Assembly (NCBI RefSeq): GCF_051020975.1 | Contig: NC_135044.1 | Span: forward strand, 5,396,501-5,460,500 | Direction of reading: 5' to 3' | Length of the DNA stretch: 64,000 nucleotides | DNA from: Osmia lignaria lignaria | Taxonomy: Eukaryota; Arthropoda; Insecta; Hymenoptera; Megachilidae | Part shown: positions 12,301 through 24,686 of the stretch, one piece after another | How the letters are laid out: every line of letters starts with the position of its first letter | How positions within the stretch are numbered: position 1 is the first letter of the stretch | Position numbers and translations under genes: made by a program | The notes under the pieces: generated by a model | Told to the model about the DNA's origin: nothing | Databases searched by the model: none | What the model saw: only the letters and a program-made list of their open reading frames with translations

Positions 12301-15300
12301 ATTGTTAAGAGAGCAATCGCGCCAAGTTCGATTTATTTAATTTAAATCCATTCGTCGAAGTGAGACATCAACAAAACGCGTGTCCACCTTGCGAGGTATC
12401 GGGGCAAAGATTCGTTAGCCGACGGTATTTATACCCAGGGTTTGCTACAATTTCCAAGTTGGCAGCGACAATTAAACGCGGAAGAAAGCGAAATAACCGA
12501 GGGACATTGCGGAGGGCGGAAAAAGTCCAGCTGGAATTAATATCCTCCCGTTTATACTTCGTACATGACGTCGAACAACGCTTCGCGACTGCTAAATGAA
12601 ACGGAAAGAAAAAGAGTTTCTCCTTCTCGTCGGTCGATCTATCTTATTCAACCGTTAGTTATAGAACCATCCATTTTTATACCGCGATATTTGGCAGCAA
12701 CAGTGCTACCGGCGCTCGTACAACAATGTTATAAATCTACGTCACACGGTTACATAAATACCCGCGTTCCTTAAATTATCGTAACCTGTACAGAGCTGTT
12801 CTAATAATATCGACGAGTTCTAATGATCGGTAATCCTGATATAATATCGGTACTTCGTATTTTCGTTCAAGTTCCCTGATTGAGACTTCGCTTCTGCTCC
12901 GTGTTCATTTCTTATTTCGAACGACGTTGCGAATTTTCGTCAATGAAAACCGACGGTACGGTATATACCTCTAAAATTAGAGGCAACGTGTTGCCGCGCA
13001 ACTTGGACGCAAAGTGAAAATCTTATCGCGTCCAAGAAAGCGCAACGTCTGCCAGAATAGGATATTTTCGTTTGCACCAGCGTTTTATCGAACGTACAAC
13101 GTGACAGAACGTACGATTTACGATCGATACTGGTTGAACGGATAAAATATAACAAAGTGATCAAATAAAAATATAACCGAAAGCTGTCAGAGTTAAGGAA
13201 CGTTTAACGAACACGTACCCATCTGAAATGGATCGGTGTGTCAGTATCTCCGAATCGTTCGACGATCTAATATCTTTCTATTTTTCTATCGCGTTCAAAG
13301 AGTCAGAAATAATAATCAAAACGTGCCGGTTCCCCTTGCTTTTGCTCCTCTTTCATCCAATCGAGTAAAAGGGAAGCTTCGTTTTTACCATCGCTTCCGT
13401 TCAAAAACGCGTCCGTCTCGATATCCATCAAAATCGCTGGCGGTTTCGACGAAAAATCCAGCAACCAATCAAACGCGATCGCGTTCGAGCTTCTTCCATC
13501 TCGATTCGCCCCCTTGCCCCGAAATCATGGCCGTTTTAAGCTTGTTGCTCGAGTTAAGGCACTCTCCATTTCTCCCGTGGCACGTGGCCGACGCCATTTA
13601 TTTATAAATACCAATGCTACCGCGGGCATACAACGGCGGTACGTACACGTGTGTTGGTGCCAATGGACGAGAATGGCCGTGCGAGCGCGTAAGACTCGAC
13701 GCGTAAACGTACGATCGCTCTAACAAGCGAAGAGAAACACAACAGTTTGACCTCCTATTAACCTGCACCGAGTCTTCTTGCTAATAAATGGAATTCTTGA
13801 ACCTTTCACGCCCCGACGATAAATCGCGCCCGCGACTTTCACAAGCTTCCGACCTCGTGTCGCGACCTGCTGGCCCCTCATCGAGAACTTTCAGGCAGCT
13901 CGAATAACCCGGACAAGTATTTTTCCTTTCGACGGAAACTTTCGAAACTCGACCACTCGGATTCATAGTTAGTCGTCGATTCAATTTTGTATTCGAAAGA
14001 AAAAAAAAAAAAAAATGAAAGAAGGGAATTTTCTCCTGTTCGTTTTTACTCGGATCGAAGCGTGTGCGTATTTAACAACCCCTTCGTGTTCGCAGAGCGT
14101 AGTTCCACAGAGGATTGCCTTTCGTTGATAAAACCGGCGTCACCTACTTTGTAAACTACCGTCACTTCCGTTTTTCGAGCTCCTTGCGTCACGGCTGATT
14201 GTGTGACGGTGCGAGGGTAATCGTTACGGTTTTAGACGAGTCTTTTTTTACGCAAATTATCTTTCCCTCCTTGCTGCTGGTCGGTTAATTGAGAAATCTT
14301 GAACGGATCGTCCTTTCGCTTACCGATCGATTCGATTGATATTCAATTGACTCGCGTGAAGCTAACGGGGGTGGAGGAAAAGGATCCTACGTTGATACCT
14401 TTCTCCCGTGGAAACGACAGACAGAAGGGAGAGGAGCGAGGTCAGGTGCGAAATCCGACCTGGTTGCGTGGCTAGGTAAGCGACAGAGCATCGGTGACGT
14501 TCAGGTATCGTACGAGAGAAACAAACGGTCGAGAGGGACAGGTCCGTGGGGTAGTTGGAGACGATCTGGTGGAAGCTGCGGACCGAAATACACTAGCACG
14601 GCCAATTCTCACCAGCACACGTACAATGTACATTTCACGTGCGAGCAACCACCATCTTAGCACAGTGGCCGCGCTATTTCAGGAGGGCCAGCCAGTGCCA
14701 TGTAGCGAAACAGGATCGTATAAATGCTTCTGTTTACCCGTGGTCATTTCGACTGTAATTAGGGATGGGATCAACATCGATCCCTGTCGATTACAATAAG
14801 AAAATTTCGTTAGAATCTCCCTAAGTTCTCTTAAAAGCAAAGGCAAACACTGGAAGGCTCTTTTCTTGATACTTAGCCTTAAAGAAACTAGGTATACATA
14901 CCTATGGGAACACTAATATTTGAAGAAACAATTTCAAACACCTGCGATCAATTCTTATCAGTTTAGGCTACTGGAACGAGAATATTACGCGAAGACGGGG
15001 AAAAAATGCAGACACAGCTAACGATAAATTGTTGGATAAACAATATTTTTAGCACGGGTGAAGTGAAACTTCATACGGCTCGATCATCGCGCTGCTTCAC
15101 GAACGACGGACATAGGCCAAAGAAATAACAAGGCAGGGGTTAAGCATCGTGAACCTTGACGAGTCTTGCTTTCCAATCGATGCGATGAAACAAAAGGATA
15201 ATTCGATGAAAAGAGAAAACTCGGGGTGGAAAAGAAGTTGGAACAACGAGAAAGCACGAAATTCGATGCTCGCCGGTGGAAGGTATCCCGCGAAGTGGAA

Positions 15301-18300
15301 CAAGCCTGCCACGGCCAGAGGAAAATTCAATAACCGGCAAAGGTTCCCGCGCCAAACGAAACAGACGACGAGCAGACGAACCGTCGTGAAATTAGAAGCT
15401 CGACAATAATTAATCTGGGTCATCGGGAGCGAATCGATAGGTGGCCGTTTTTCGTCACGCTGCCACCGTCTGCATCGAACTCGTTAAACGTCCAGAGACA
15501 TTGAGACATCGTCGAACGGACGTTTTTCTATCGTGATCTTTCGAAAAGACGACCAACGGTTGACCCGAATAGCCTCGACTGTCCGTCTTCCTTGCGATTT
15601 TAATCTCCTGCTTCCCCAAAAATCTCTCTGATAATAACTTGCCTGGAGCTTCGACGCGAATTTCTTTGACCGTCTCACAGTGTCAAGGGGATGAAATCAA
15701 AGATGAATCTCTCACGATTGCTTATACTGTACAAAATTTCGTTCAAATCTGTCGAAAGATTTCTGTAATTTGGACGAAGGTTAAAAGCTTCAATGACACC
15801 GTCTGAAAAGCGTGAAAATTTCAGCGGGAAAAGAATGAGAAACGTCGAGAGGGTAATTCGTTCAGAAGTAAGATGAATCGAAGAAGAAGAAGTAAGTAAG
15901 TAGAAGGTGGAGGCGCGTTTAGATGCGATTTACGGCGGTGCAATTTCGCGAAGCCGGCTCTCCTTTCGCATCGGCAGCCGAAGCGTGTCGAGAACCACAG
16001 CGTGACCCACTTGCTTAAACGCTGGCGAAATAATATTCCGCTTGGAAGGGAGTACGTGGTCGTTTCCATATGTAAGTACAGTCGGCCGCAATAATGCCGT
16101 CCGCAGACTCCATTTTCCTAACCCTCTGTCTCTCTTACTCTTGCCCTTTTCCGAAACCAGGCTGCCACCACGATCGATCAGAAGAGACGAGTCGCTGCCG
16201 CTGTTCGTTTCTCTTAACGGACCTTACCAAACGGATAAATCATGGAAATTTCTTTTTACCCTTACACGGGAAACAGTGTTCCATTGTACACGCTTAGAAT
16301 CCAAGGTACGAAACGTGATGTTATGTTGTATACCTTCGATGACCAAGCACACAATGGAAGAAATCAAGATTCTTTGGGATAAACAACGTTCTTCCGTAGT
16401 GCATATCAATCAGATTTTTCCTCGAGATATCCATTCGATGGAAATCCTTTGAAAAGAAGCAATTTTTCGTCGAAGAACGCGACCATCCGATGGGAATGCA
16501 CCGTTGTACATACGAATGGAATTCAACGGAAGGCTGCTTTGTGAATAGCATAAAGGGAGAAATGCACTGTGAATGTGCAATGACAAACGGCGATGCATCT
16601 CTGTTGTTATTGACCGAATAGAAGGGACTTTGATGATTATCGTTTGCCAAATGATGCAATGAAAACGTTTCCGAAAGACAGCGATTTGCTTTAGCCTTTA
16701 ACCCTCACCGCCGAGTTAAAGAATAAAATTCTCTGAAACACATTCTCTAACGGAATCAATGACGTTTGGTCAGATCTACACTGGGATGATCACATTTCTA
16801 ACCAAGTATTCGGGTTGCATTTGACGATAAGTCGTATTGTTTTCGCGAAAAGGCGACCGAGTTTGAAAATGTGCCGCATGAGTCACGCGTAACACTCGCG
16901 CGGTCTCTCTTCAGGGATGGAATTACCCTGGGGAGACGCGTGCGTGGGTGAGAACTCCTCTTCTTCGAAAATGTAAATTCCACATCGATGAGATACCGCA
17001 GACCGTTTGCAGACCACCGATGTAACCGGATGGCCAATGATTGTAAAAAAAGAAAAAGAAAAAACGGGTCATTAAAGACCGCGAGACGTTTCGTGGAAGA
17101 ATTTCACGTTTCGTTGAATGTTCGCTACCGACCGTCCCTATTTTCCTTGCTTTTTAACGAGACAATTCCTCCACCATTCTGCGACGAGGACTCGCGATTA
17201 CCTTGAAACCTGAATTTTATTTCGTCCGCACTAGAGCTTCCACCGTTCAAGAATTACGAGCATCTCGTGAATTAAATCGCAAAGCTGTCGTTTCACACCG
17301 ATGTCGCGTCAAGAATAATAGAATTAAGTTTGAAAGTGAATTGAAATTTCAATATTTGTGGATAATTCCTGGTACCGTACTAACGAGACGACGATGCTTT
17401 TGTAGGGACGTACCAGGGACAATGGTGCCGTGGAATGAGACACGGTTACGGGGTCAGGGCAAGTGCACCGTTCGGTTTGGCCAGCCATTACAAGCCATCG
17501 AAGCAAGTCAGGGCGTCCTTAACGTCGTTGAGGAGCGCGGATGGCGGGGGTGCAGCTGCGCCGACACCGGAACCAACAGACAGGAGGGATCGTCGCGTCG
17601 ACGACAGCAGGGGTGGTTTTGTTTTAAAAGCTAGGAGCGACGATCCTCCCGCGCGCAGAAAGAGTCTCACCGAGAAGTCTTTGAAGAAAGGCATCCTTTC
17701 AGTAAAGTATCTTTTCAATCCCGCCAATGAACCAGCCTGGCGAAAATGTTTCACTCGTCTGATACCCATCCAATCGTCCACTCGATCACTTATCCGCGCG
17801 CATTTTCTCCAGGGCATGGTTTGATATTCTTCCAAATTAAAGCGCAATTTCGAGCAAAAGTTTGAGAGACAATTGTGATTTTAGGGTCTAAAGATTCGAA
17901 AACAGAGGAGTACCGGTGACCTGGAGAAACGTGGCACTACCGGTGGCGGAAGTATTAGAAGCAACGCCAGCTCGGCTTCCTGGATGTCGACGGAGAGCTC
18001 TCAAAGCCAAGCCTCGGCGTCTGTTCACACGGACAGCAACGCGTCTTTTGTCATCGAGGTGAGTATATTAATGAATTATCATAGAATAAATGCTTTGACA
18101 GCCTGATCGATCTGGGAAACGAGTTTCTAAACGCATTCTTTCTTGACGTAAGAAGACACACATGTTTCCGTAGGACGAGCAAATGGACGCGTCAGTAACG
18201 GAGACGTACCTTGGCGAGTGGAAGAACGACAAGAGGACAGGTTTCGGTATCTCGGAACGAAGCGACGGCCTGAGATACGAGGGCGAGTGGTTCAACAATC

Positions 18301-21300
18301 GAAAGTACGGTTACGGTGTGACCAAGTTTCGCGACGGTACCAAAGAGGAAGGCAAGTACAAGAACAACGTGCTGATCACCAGCCAGAAAAAGAAGCACCT
18401 GTTCCTAATCAGATCGGCGAAGTTTCGCGAGAGGATAGAGGCGGCGGTAAGCGCGGCTCAAAGAGCCAGCAAGATTGCTCTTCAGAAAGCGGATATCGCC
18501 ATCTCGAGAACGGCTACAGCTCGAGGAAGAGCCGAGTTAGCGGACATCGCGGCGGAGCACGCGAGAGAGGACTCGGAGCTGGCCCAACAGACGGCGAAGC
18601 AATTCGCTCCGGACTTTCGGCAGCCTGGCCTGGAACGGTTGCGGAACAGGGAGATACCCAAGTACGTGCCACCGCCCCAGGACACCGTGCCAGGGAAGAG
18701 TATCCTCCATAAAACTGGCAGCGTAGATCAGCCAGGTAGCACGCCCATGAAGAGTTCTGCCTCGGCTGCGGAAGCCACGTCTACGACTACCACCTCCGCC
18801 ACCTCTACCGCCAGCAACGTGATGCAATCCATCAGGAGAGCGAGCATGAAACCACAGACGTCCAATCAGCTGCCGCAGAATCAGCTGCCACAAAATCAAC
18901 TGACTCAGAACGAAATACCTAATCAAGTGACCCCTGCTCAGTTGGTCAATCAGCTGCCCATGAGTCAGTTGAACCAGACCACCATGGGTGCTCAGAATCC
19001 CTACCAGACACAGTATCCTCAGTCGATGGCTCAGAATCCTGTTCAACAGTATCCTAACAGTATACCGAATCAGTATCAGCAAGCGAGCCAATTCCAAACC
19101 GGTCAGTACGCTCCTCAGAATCAGTATCCTGGCCAAAGTAGCCCGTACAATCAACCGCCGTATCAACCTATCAGCCCGCCACAGGTTGATCAGTATTTGT
19201 ATCAACAGCAACAGCCACTAGGGCCACAGGGCTATCAGAACGTGCAGGCTTATCCTAATCAACAGGTGATCACTTTAATTGCACCCTTATTCTTTAATAA
19301 TGATTCGACTTCGTCGTTCGAAGATTAATGAAACGTCGGGATTAATGTTGAATTTTTTTCAGACAACAGTACCGAATCAATATGGGCCAGGTCAGATGAA
19401 TCAATACAATTCTCAGCAGCTATATGGACAGCAACAACAACCACCGCCTCAGCAACATCAACAGACGCAAATTCAACAACAATATCAACCCGACGGTGTC
19501 GCAGATTCGCAACGACCACCGAGTTCCACGAGTATACGAAGAAACAGCAGGGTCCTTAGTCCCCAGGATCGACCGGGCACCATCGGGCAAACGTTAAACG
19601 ACAGGTCTTGAATTTATCGATTAAAACTGAAATCCTAGTGGTTTTTGTGACTGGGATTGTTGAGATGATATTTAATGATATTGTAATTAGTCGAAAATCA
19701 TCTCGATTAAAATCAGGTTTTACAAACTTCTTTCACCGATTCGATCGATACTGACCGATCGGTTTTACAGGCTAGATCATTACAAGAGGCCGCCCAGTCG
19801 TGATAGTTCGGTAGATCGTTACGCTAGAGCGCATTCCCGGTTGACTGGATCGAGACAGCCATCCATTGATAAAACCGTCACGAACCCACCCCAGGACATC
19901 CTCGACAGGTGATTAAAAACTTCTCGATATTTTAATCGGGTTTAACCCTTCTACGAATACAGTGAGGAGTTACAGAGGTCTTTGAAACCTTTATCTACTT
20001 CAACGAAGATAGAAATCTCGATCGAAGGGATGTAAATTTGTTCAACAATTAAATGTAGGTCAACGAGAGCACCAAGCGCGATGCGATCAGGCACACCGTT
20101 GAATGGATCGGTGGTTGGAAGTGGTACAGCGACGCCGACGTACGCCGCATCGACTTCCAGTCAATTCGAAGGGGCGCTTCTGAAGAATCGTAACCTTGGA
20201 CAAGACATTTTGCCGAGTCAAGGTCAGCCTAAACGTACGGAAAGCCTGTACGTAACACCGGGACGAGGACCGACCGTATCCGGTGGCGCAAGTGGTGGCG
20301 GGGGCGGCTTACCGAAGGTGAGTCCTCCTCTTTTATCTACTTATTATCTTTCACATAGATATTATTACATTCGCATATTCCTCTCTTTCTTTCTTACTCT
20401 CTATTTGTCACGCGAATATCGTCATCCTTGCACTCAAGCAACCGGGCTCCGAGCAGAAGCCGTGAAACTTTTTGGATCTCGATTGATTCCCTAAATCAAT
20501 CTTTTCCCAATCTTTTGATTTCTCTGAACAGACCGTGTACAGCATCAACGGAGATACAATGGAATGAATTTAAAAAATAGATTGTATAAAATATTGACAT
20601 ATACATCTAAGTTATGTACAATTTAATGTATCTTTTAAAGGAACACCGCTATGCACTATATTTTATAAGAGATTCAAAGATCCAAATAGATTCATGATTC
20701 TCTTATCAGCCTGGTTCCCCCTATATAGCGTACATCATTTGCGAGTCTGTTTTCACCAAGTCTCCCGATTCGTGAAACTACATCATCGCGAGAACCGGAA
20801 ACTGCTTGGCGAAGGATTCACAATTTTTTCGTCGAAACGCGTCGAAAATATCGTTAGACTTTAAACAAGATAACAATGGCTGTTATTCGCGAGAAGATTC
20901 CGTGTTTACAGTGAAATATCTTTGGTGAAACGTGATCGTTCAACAGCGAAACCATCCGTCCAACAATTCCATCAGATTTTCTATAATAATTCTATTCCTC
21001 ATTTCATTCTGCTTGCTCGTTAGTCGCCTATCAGTCAATGGTTTAAACACCGTCCAATTTTACTTGTATAGTGAACAACCTAATAAATTAGGTAAGCGAA
21101 ATAGACAGCAGTCCCTTTAATTTCCACCTGTTAATCAACGACTTCGAACGCGAAACGCAGGAACATTAGGCAAAGTTCCTTTTTCTTTTTGATCCCTTTC
21201 GATCATCCCCATGTTTAATTAAATAATACGTGTCCCAATGGTAGTCCCAAAATTCCAACCAGGTTCTTACTGTCTCTCTACCTTTTCTTTTTGTCGATTT

Positions 21301-23702
21301 GTTTGTCTGTGTAACTGTGTGGCATTTTGTGCTGTGTTCTGTGCATGCCATCCCAGGACGCAGGCCGGACGGTCCCCGCCTTCGCCGCAGCGTCCAAGGG
21401 CCGCGCAACCCTCTGAGTATAAGTATTATAATAATATGTACACAACCGGAAACACAAACATACCTACATGTGCACCTAACGCAAACATATACACACACGC
21501 ACACGCACACTGCGATAGAATATCGAGAAAAATTCTTTCGTGTTTCGTCACGAATCAGAACAATTTAAGATGGGCTATCGATAAAGAGCAGACCTTGGAT
21601 TTTCGAATAAAATTAAGAATATTCACTCGAGATATTGATATAATAATCTGTACTAAAGATGGGTATAATTTAACTCTCGAACGCTGACAGACGGGTTAAT
21701 TATAACCCAGATTTACAAAAGGAGTATTCCAGTCTTCCTCGAAGGAGAAGATAAATCGAAAATTAATATTTTAAACGGACGAATCATCGAAGTAGATTTT
21801 GCCTTCGTTGAAAAATCCTTGGTCTATCCGAATCAAATAGTTCCCTATAATTTCTCGAGGCTCGATGAACATTCCAATGAATTCACTCTGAAAACACGCA
21901 TTCCAATTACCTGATACAACCAGCGATTGGTGTCTCTGTCCAACATTTCGACGATTTCAATCTCGCAAAGAGATTCGATCAATCGTATAACTCGTTCGAT
22001 CTCTGAACGAACTCGACTCGTTTCATGTATAAAGTCACGGTTTACACGAGGCGACGTGTTAACGGGAACAGAGACCGGAACCGTTGTTTGGTGCGCGTCA
22101 AAGAGTAAAATATTTTCAGATCGGCACTTTAGTCTCGACGAACTGCGCGTGCCAGACACCGGAAGCTTTTCACCGTAAGTCTATCGTGACTCGGTTAACA
22201 TTCCATTGAAAGATGAAATACAGAAAAATGCAAACTGTAACGTAGAGAAATTGTTTAGCGGACCATCGAATTAACGATGTGAAAAATTACAACCCGTTGA
22301 TCCGTCGAATGGATACGCGTTGTAAGACGATCGATCAAACTTTCAAATTTCATTTTTCATTTTACCTTCTGTTTTCTTTCCTTTGCGCAAAATTTAACGT
22401 ACCAGTCACTGATAGCCTCGAGACAGTGAACGCGTTAATTGTTACTTTGATCAAACCCTGGAACGGCGGAGCCTGGGTCAGTGATAACCCAAATCTACAA
22501 ACCGTATACAATGATACGCGAATCGAAGTTGGACACAGAAAAGTTTGTCAGACTTTAAATCGGGCAGAAAATTCAATTTATATCACTGTTGACGCAGTGG
22601 TCCTTCGGTCAAGGGTTAAATTCTGTCATCCCGTGGCAACGAGTCATGATTCATCGATGATCCGAGTACCATTAGTGCAGTTCGAAAGGTGTATCGCGGT
22701 TGAAATTGATTTCAATTTCATTTGACTTTTCTTACCAGACGAATCGTCGCCACGGTTTTTGCAAATTTTATTTCCAAACAGAGATGTCGAGATTCTCAAA
22801 GTGTGAAGACACTCGTACCTGGTCATAGATTGTTCACTAGCTCTACCGTGTAGATAATTCGCGCTGAAGATCGATAGACGGTCAACCCTTTCATCCTCGA
22901 ATCGAATATTTCATATTGGAAATTTGGGAACGCTAAGAAAAGGAACAGGAGTGAATATTTCTTCTCGAGATTGAAAGGGTTCACGTCGAATCCGGGCATT
23001 GAACGAAACGAGGCAACGTTCTATCCGTCTTCTTGTCAGATACAGAATTATTTTTCTATACGAGAAGCACAATAGACGTAGCGGAATGGATGAACAAATA
23101 TTTATGATAGTTTTAACGAACGACGAGTGGTGGTGGACTGTGCTCAATTTGTCGTCGTTATTGCGATCCGTTTCATCGATCGACTGTTAATTCAATGATA
23201 CAATGATTTTCGAGTTGCTTAATCCTTACTCGGTCAAGGTGATTCAAACCCAAGACGATTCGCGCGCATACTTTTCTTTTCAATCATGCATAGATCGTAC
23301 AATTTGAAAACTCCTTTTATCAGAAAATGTGGAGCACTGTTTAAGATACGATCGCAATATCGAAATGGAGGAAAATTCACCTGAATACCACGGGCTTTCG
23401 CGCCGATCAAACGATCGGCCGATTATTTGCTATGATTCCCTTCGTCTTTCTTTCTTTCTTCACCACGTCAAAGTACTCTTCTTCGAGAACTCGAAGATGG
23501 ACGAAAATGACGAGCACCCATTTAAAGGGGTTACTTTGAAATCACTGATTCACCAACTATCTGGTTAAGGTACAAGGGTTAACCTTGTCTGTGAAATCTG
23601 ATATTGGTTTCAACGTAACCCCGTCTGAACACATGCACAGAAAACGATCTTCGATTCACCAAATTGCACGGTGTTACGTCCATTAATCGATTGAAGTAAC
23701 GC

Positions 23703-23733
<31 letters not shown>

Positions 23734-24653
23734 TTAACGTCCATTAATTAAGCGATTCGAGGGATTCGAAAGGTAAGGTTCACGCGCGGTGTGGAGGCGG
23801 GGACCGGTTTTTCTTTTTCCACCAATCATATATCGCATATACTGTCTCTCCAATTTTGTTCTGTGACAAGCTTCGAATCCTACAACGAAGAAACCCTAAT
23901 CCCCTTATTTTACAAATTCGAAAATTTCTCTACCCTGTTCGTCAGTGTTAAAATTCGTTCTCCGTCCCTTAATACGTACACGAAAATCAACCCCTTTTCC
24001 TTGTTCCACGTTTCGTGACTTCGAACGAGCAACAGGATAATAATCTTCACCCTCCACCTCCACGCCGCTTGTTTTCTTCCTGTTTTTTGATCAGAAACAT
24101 TATTTTTCTAACGCATGCTTCTATATGACGTAGCGTCACTCTATGAAGTCTATATATATATATATATATAATGATAATATTGTACCAGTTCCACAGAATG
24201 GGATGTACACGTTATGTATATACACACACATACCAGATACCCATATATTATATATATATTTCGTAGAAGTTTAAGTACGAGGAGATACGTAGTGCGAAAA
24301 TAATCAATTAGCTGGCAATACTGTAATAAAAAGAACGACGATGGTTCACCATTTCGAGATCCTTTCGTAGGCTTCGTTTATAAATGTCTAAGAAAAACTT
24401 TTCTTCATTTTTATTTAACGTAAGTAAAATTAGCTGAGGTGTGCTGGTACCCGAAATTAAGGGTCGTTTATAAAACTTTTTAAACAAATCATCTTTGAAA
24501 TCGAGCTTAGGTACTCAATAATTTTGGGTACCCTCACGTTCCTAGCGTTTATAGAAAGTTTCAAAATCCTGACTCGTCATTTCGAGAACTGGCACACTCC
24601 AACAAAATTAGATGTTTCTACGACACGATAGATATTAACGTTCTTTCTCTTTT

Positions 24654-24686
<33 letters not shown>

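Larger units (their letters stand above)
8034..17405 (+). other. Junctophilin intron 2 (9.4 kb)
   Basis: The longest intron of the gene, AT-rich with small A/T runs, and with no coding sequence I can support. It holds a pair of CACGTG E-boxes (8944-8973) and a second MEF2-type site (13598-13607). The open frames in it are short and resemble no family I know. Confidence 0.8.

Noticed and set aside
18537..19211. 224-codon minus-strand frame opposite junctophilin exon 5
   Set aside because: Mirror of the Q/N-rich coding tract, which yields Leu/Ile-rich antisense. No family match.
20318..20494. Read-through of exon 8 donor giving a tail with a hydrophobic run
   Set aside because: The run comes from T/A-rich intron sequence after a strong gtgagt donor. 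Splicing to 20532 or 29082 is a better explanation.
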